Notes under the pieces: generated by a model
The model's input: the letters and a program-made list of their open reading frames with translations, nothing else
Told to the model about the DNA's origin: nothing
Databases searched by the model: none
In this document: one piece after another, positions 61,697 through 64,000 of the stretch
Layout: every line of letters begins with the position of its first letter
Position numbering within the stretch: the first letter of the stretch is position 1
Position numbers and translations under genes: made by a program
Assembly (NCBI GenBank): GCA_017394705.1
Contig: JAFPXH010000005.1
Location: forward strand, 1 to 64,000
Reading direction: 5' to 3'
DNA length: 64,000 nucleotides
Source of the DNA: Paludibacteraceae bacterium
GTDB taxonomy: Bacteria; Bacteroidota; Bacteroidia; Bacteroidales; Paludibacteraceae

Positions 61697-63067
61697 ATGA
61701 CTACGAATATCCAACAATTATGGGCGCAATGTCAGACCATTTTGGCTGATAACTTGACGACAAGTGCTTACCGTACATGGTTTGCACCGATTGTCCCTTT
61801 GCAGTTCGCGGAGGGCGTGCTCGTATTGCAGGTTAATTCGCAGTTTGTGGCGGAGTATATAGAGGAGAATTATATTCCTTTATTATCGAGCGCGATCCTG
61901 CGCGTGTTCGGACAGGGTACGCGTCTGGAGTATCGTGTACTGATTGATTCCACTTCCGGTGCGGGCACCATGCTTCCATCGGCGGGCTCAGCCAACGCAC
62001 AGACGGTTCGTCCGATAGTTCAACCAGTAGCAACGGAGACTGAACTCCCTCCGCTGAACGATTCCTATACCTTCGATTCATTCGTGGCCGGTGAGCCGAA
62101 CAAGTTAGCCCGCACAGCAGGTCTGGCGATAGCCAAGCAGCCCGGATACACCGCATTCAATCCGCTCTTTATTTACGGCGGAAGTGGTGTAGGAAAGACC
62201 CACCTTGCGTGCGCGATAGGTAATCAGGTTCGTGCGCTTGACCCGCAAGCGCGCGTGCTCTACGTGAGCGCGAACACATTCAAACTGCAGTATCAGGACG
62301 CACGCAAAGAGAACCGCATTCCCGATTTCCTCAATTTCTATCAGTCGATAGACGTACTTATCGTTGATGACATCCAGTATTTCGCGGGTCTGAAGGGAAC
62401 GCAGGACACGTTCTTCCATATCTTCAATTATTTACAGCAGAGCCGTAAGCAGTTGATTTTGACTTCCGACCGTCCGCCGATTGATTTGAAGGACATCGAA
62501 GAGCGCCTGCTGACGCGGTTCAAATGGGGCCTGGCGGCAGAGATAGCCCGCCCGGACTATCAGTTACGCCGGAATATTTTACTCAGTAAGATGCGTCGTG
62601 ACGGCATTGTACTCTCGGACGAAGTAGTGGATTTCATTGCGAAGAACGTCCGCGATTCTGTGCGTGACTTAGAGGGTATTTTGGCTTCGCTGTTAGCGCA
62701 CTCGACGCTGACCGACAAGGAGATTGACGTGCAGTTGGCGGAACAGGTGGTTAGTCATATCGTGGCTATCCAACCACACCACACCACTATCGACGACGTG
62801 TTAGGGGTCGTAGCCCAGCATTACAACATCCCCGAACGCGCACTCGTGGCACAGAACCGCTCGAAAGAGATCAGTCAGGCACGCCACATAGCGGCTTATT
62901 TGAGCAAACAGCTTACGGATAGTTCGTTATCGGAGATAGGTTTCCGCTTAGGCCGTCGTACACATGCCACGGTGCTGCACTCGATAGCCCATGTGCGCGA
63001 GCAAATGGAGTTTGACCCCGTTTTGCGTCAGCACCTTGCCCAATTACAATCGGCATTACACCACTAA
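61697..63067 (+). CDS. dnaA: Chromosomal replication initiator DnaA
   Basis: 456 residues from MTTNIQQLWAQ (61697). Domain I about 1-80 (with TWFAPIVPLQF), a short linker, AAA+ domain with Walker A YGGSGVGKTHLACAIG (about 162-177), Walker B VLIVDDIQYFAG (about 222-233), sensor and arginine-finger regions, and the C-terminal DnaA-box helix-turn-helix with ISQARHIAAYLSKQL and the signature GRRTHATVLHSIAHV (about 421-435). The sequence upstream was searched by eye for TTATCCACA boxes; none is exact. Confidence 0.97.
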   Translation: MTTNIQQLWAQCQTILADNLTTSAYRTWFAPIVPLQFAEGVLVLQVNSQFVAEYIEENYIPLLSSAILRVFGQGTRLEYRVLIDSTSGAGTMLPSAGSANAQTVRPIVQPVATETELPPLNDSYTFDSFVAGEPNKLARTAGLAIAKQPGYTAFNPLFIYGGSGVGKTHLACAIGNQVRALDPQARVLYVSANTFKLQYQDARKENRIPDFLNFYQSIDVLIVDDIQYFAGLKGTQDTFFHIFNYLQQSRKQLILTSDRPPIDLKDIEERLLTRFKWGLAAEIARPDYQLRRNILLSKMRRDGIVLSDEVVDFIAKNVRDSVRDLEGILASLLAHSTLTDKEIDVQLAEQVVSHIVAIQPHHTTIDDVLGVVAQHYNIPERALVAQNRSKEISQARHIAAYLSKQLTDSSLSEIGFRLGRRTHATVLHSIAHVREQMEFDPVLRQHLAQLQSALHH

Positions 63068-63077
63068 TACTATAGTT

Positions 63078-64000
63078 TTGATTGACATCCGACGCCCTTT
63101 GAATGTCTGCCGCGCCTCCGCCGGTACGGGGAAGACATATACTCTGGCGGCCTATTATATAGGCCTTCTTCTGTCGGGTGAGGACTATCGCAGTATATTG
63201 GCTATCACGTTCACCAACAAAGCAACGGGTGAGATGAGTGAACGTATATTGGACTACCTGCACGCCATCGCAGAAGGCGAAGGGCAGTCTTTTCTTTTAC
63301 GCGCGCGTGATTTCATGATTCGCAACCAGCAGGCAACGGACGAGGAGTTGCGACTTCGAGCCGGTGAGTGTTTCCGGGCTATGCTGCTGGACTACGACAA
63401 TGTGCAGATACAGACCATCGATTCATTCCTGCAAACCTTATTGGCAGGTTTGGCCGGATTACTGCATACGAGTGCGGGCTTGAGTACAGAGTTAGACGTC
63501 GATCATGTGATACGTCAGGCGGTGGACCAACTGCTGACAACGGACATAACGGATGCCGACCGCACGATATTGGAAGATTACATGCATCTGCAGTTGGACC
63601 GCGAGTCGCATACAGACGTGCGGAAGAGCCTGTGTATGATGGCCAAAGAGTTGTATAATGAGTCTGTACAGATGTTAGATGCGGAGAACAAAATTCTTTT
63701 TGACTCCGCAGCGATAGCAAAGTGCAGGAACCGACTGCTGCAAGCATGGCAGGACTACGAGGGACTGCACGAACTGAAAGTACTATTGGCTTCCTGTAAT
63801 CCGGAGAACTATAACCGAAATACCAAATATGCCTACGACCGCTTAACGCGAAGCGTGGAGCAGCCCGAGAAAATGTCCGGCAAAGACCGTTTCCGCGGGG
63901 TGGAACCGAAGAGTTGTAATGCCGAGGAGATGAACCGCGCCACCGAACTTGCCAAACAAGTGGCACGCTATTATAACTCTATCCAACTGACCATCCGTTT
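63078..64000 (+). CDS. UvrD/RecB-like helicase-nuclease, N-terminal part
   Basis: Open to the right edge. Reading from a TTG at 63078 (MIDIRRPLNVC) gives Walker A ASAGTGKTYTLAAYYI, motif Ia LAITFTNKATGEM and IQTIDSF, the pattern of the RecB/AddA-type UvrD helicases that Bacteroidetes carry with a AddB-like partner. About 308 residues are in the window; the helicase core and any nuclease domain lie beyond. The start codon is uncertain: TTG 63078 and TTG 63099 are both possible, and there is no ATG before the Walker motif. Starts 10 bp after dnaA. Confidence 0.85.
   Translation, partial: MIDIRRPLNVCRASAGTGKTYTLAAYYIGLLLSGEDYRSILAITFTNKATGEMSERILDYLHAIAEGEGQSFLLRARDFMIRNQQATDEELRLRAGECFRAMLLDYDNVQIQTIDSFLQTLLAGLAGLLHTSAGLSTELDVDHVIRQAVDQLLTTDITDADRTILEDYMHLQLDRESHTDVRKSLCMMAKELYNESVQMLDAENKILFDSAAIAKCRNRLLQAWQDYEGLHELKVLLASCNPENYNRNTKYAYDRLTRSVEQPEKMSGKDRFRGVEPKSCNAEEMNRATELAKQVARYYNSIQLTIR

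Overview
The window looks like chromosome from an uncultured member of the order Bacteroidales. Four observations support this. At least twelve promoters match the Bacteroidetes pattern (TTTG or TTG, about 20 nt, then TAnnTTTG, most often TACCTTTG). A giant surface protein ends in a type IX secretion (T9SS) sorting domain. Lipoproteins, a TonB-dependent receptor and DUF1573, DUF5689, DUF1599 and BT_3928-type genes are typical of the group. The neighbourhood DUF1599 - DoxX-like - tpiA is a familiar Bacteroidales arrangement. The T9SS domain argues against Bacteroides itself; a Paludibacteraceae-like lineage is possible but is only a guess.

Layout. 1-1306: the end of an integrated element (tyrosine recombinase, open at the window edge) abutting a 3'-truncated tRNA-His gene. 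1399-14644: a minus-strand block with folK, cvpA-like, a DUF5689 lipoprotein with a TonB-dependent receptor, asnS, dnaB, meaB, a DUF1573 protein and a bifunctional rel/spoT. 14675-16159: a dispersed non-coding repeat and a lipoprotein of an expanded paralogous family. 16196-22123: a division operon murC-ftsQ-ftsA-ftsZ followed by a Wzz-like membrane protein. 22098-24097: DedA and NhaD on the minus strand. 24559-29475: an accessory island holding a KilA-N protein, a DpnD-like small protein and a DpnII-type GATC restriction-modification set (two methyltransferases and an endonuclease), with a long folded non-coding element before the first methylase and an array of short hairpins after the last. 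29510-36586: lepA, gcvP with two YitT proteins, tRNA-Ser. 36604-46714: a degenerate repeat tract, an unknown lipoprotein, a 2425-residue repeat adhesin and an outer-membrane barrel. 46865-49809: korAB. 49784-58191: rsgA, frr, pyrH, gamma-carbonic anhydrase, tpiA, DoxX-like, DUF1599, hisS, waaA and a small barrel protein. 58251-59250: the second copy of the dispersed repeat and a gutted lipoprotein paralogue. 59281-64000: amidase, MCE protein, dnaA and the start of a RecB-like helicase.

Two themes run through the window. First, arrays of AT-rich 7-bp repeats sit at gene boundaries and have also entered three housekeeping genes in frame (folK, murC, the cell-wall amidase). Second, the accessory DNA is rich in folded non-coding sequence: the restriction-modification island, the 350-bp dispersed repeat, the tract after tRNA-Ser and the region upstream of dnaA. 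The best candidate for something undescribed is the restriction-modification island with its folded leader, repeated leader motif and downstream hairpin array. No search or folding program could be run, so all pairings are read by eye.
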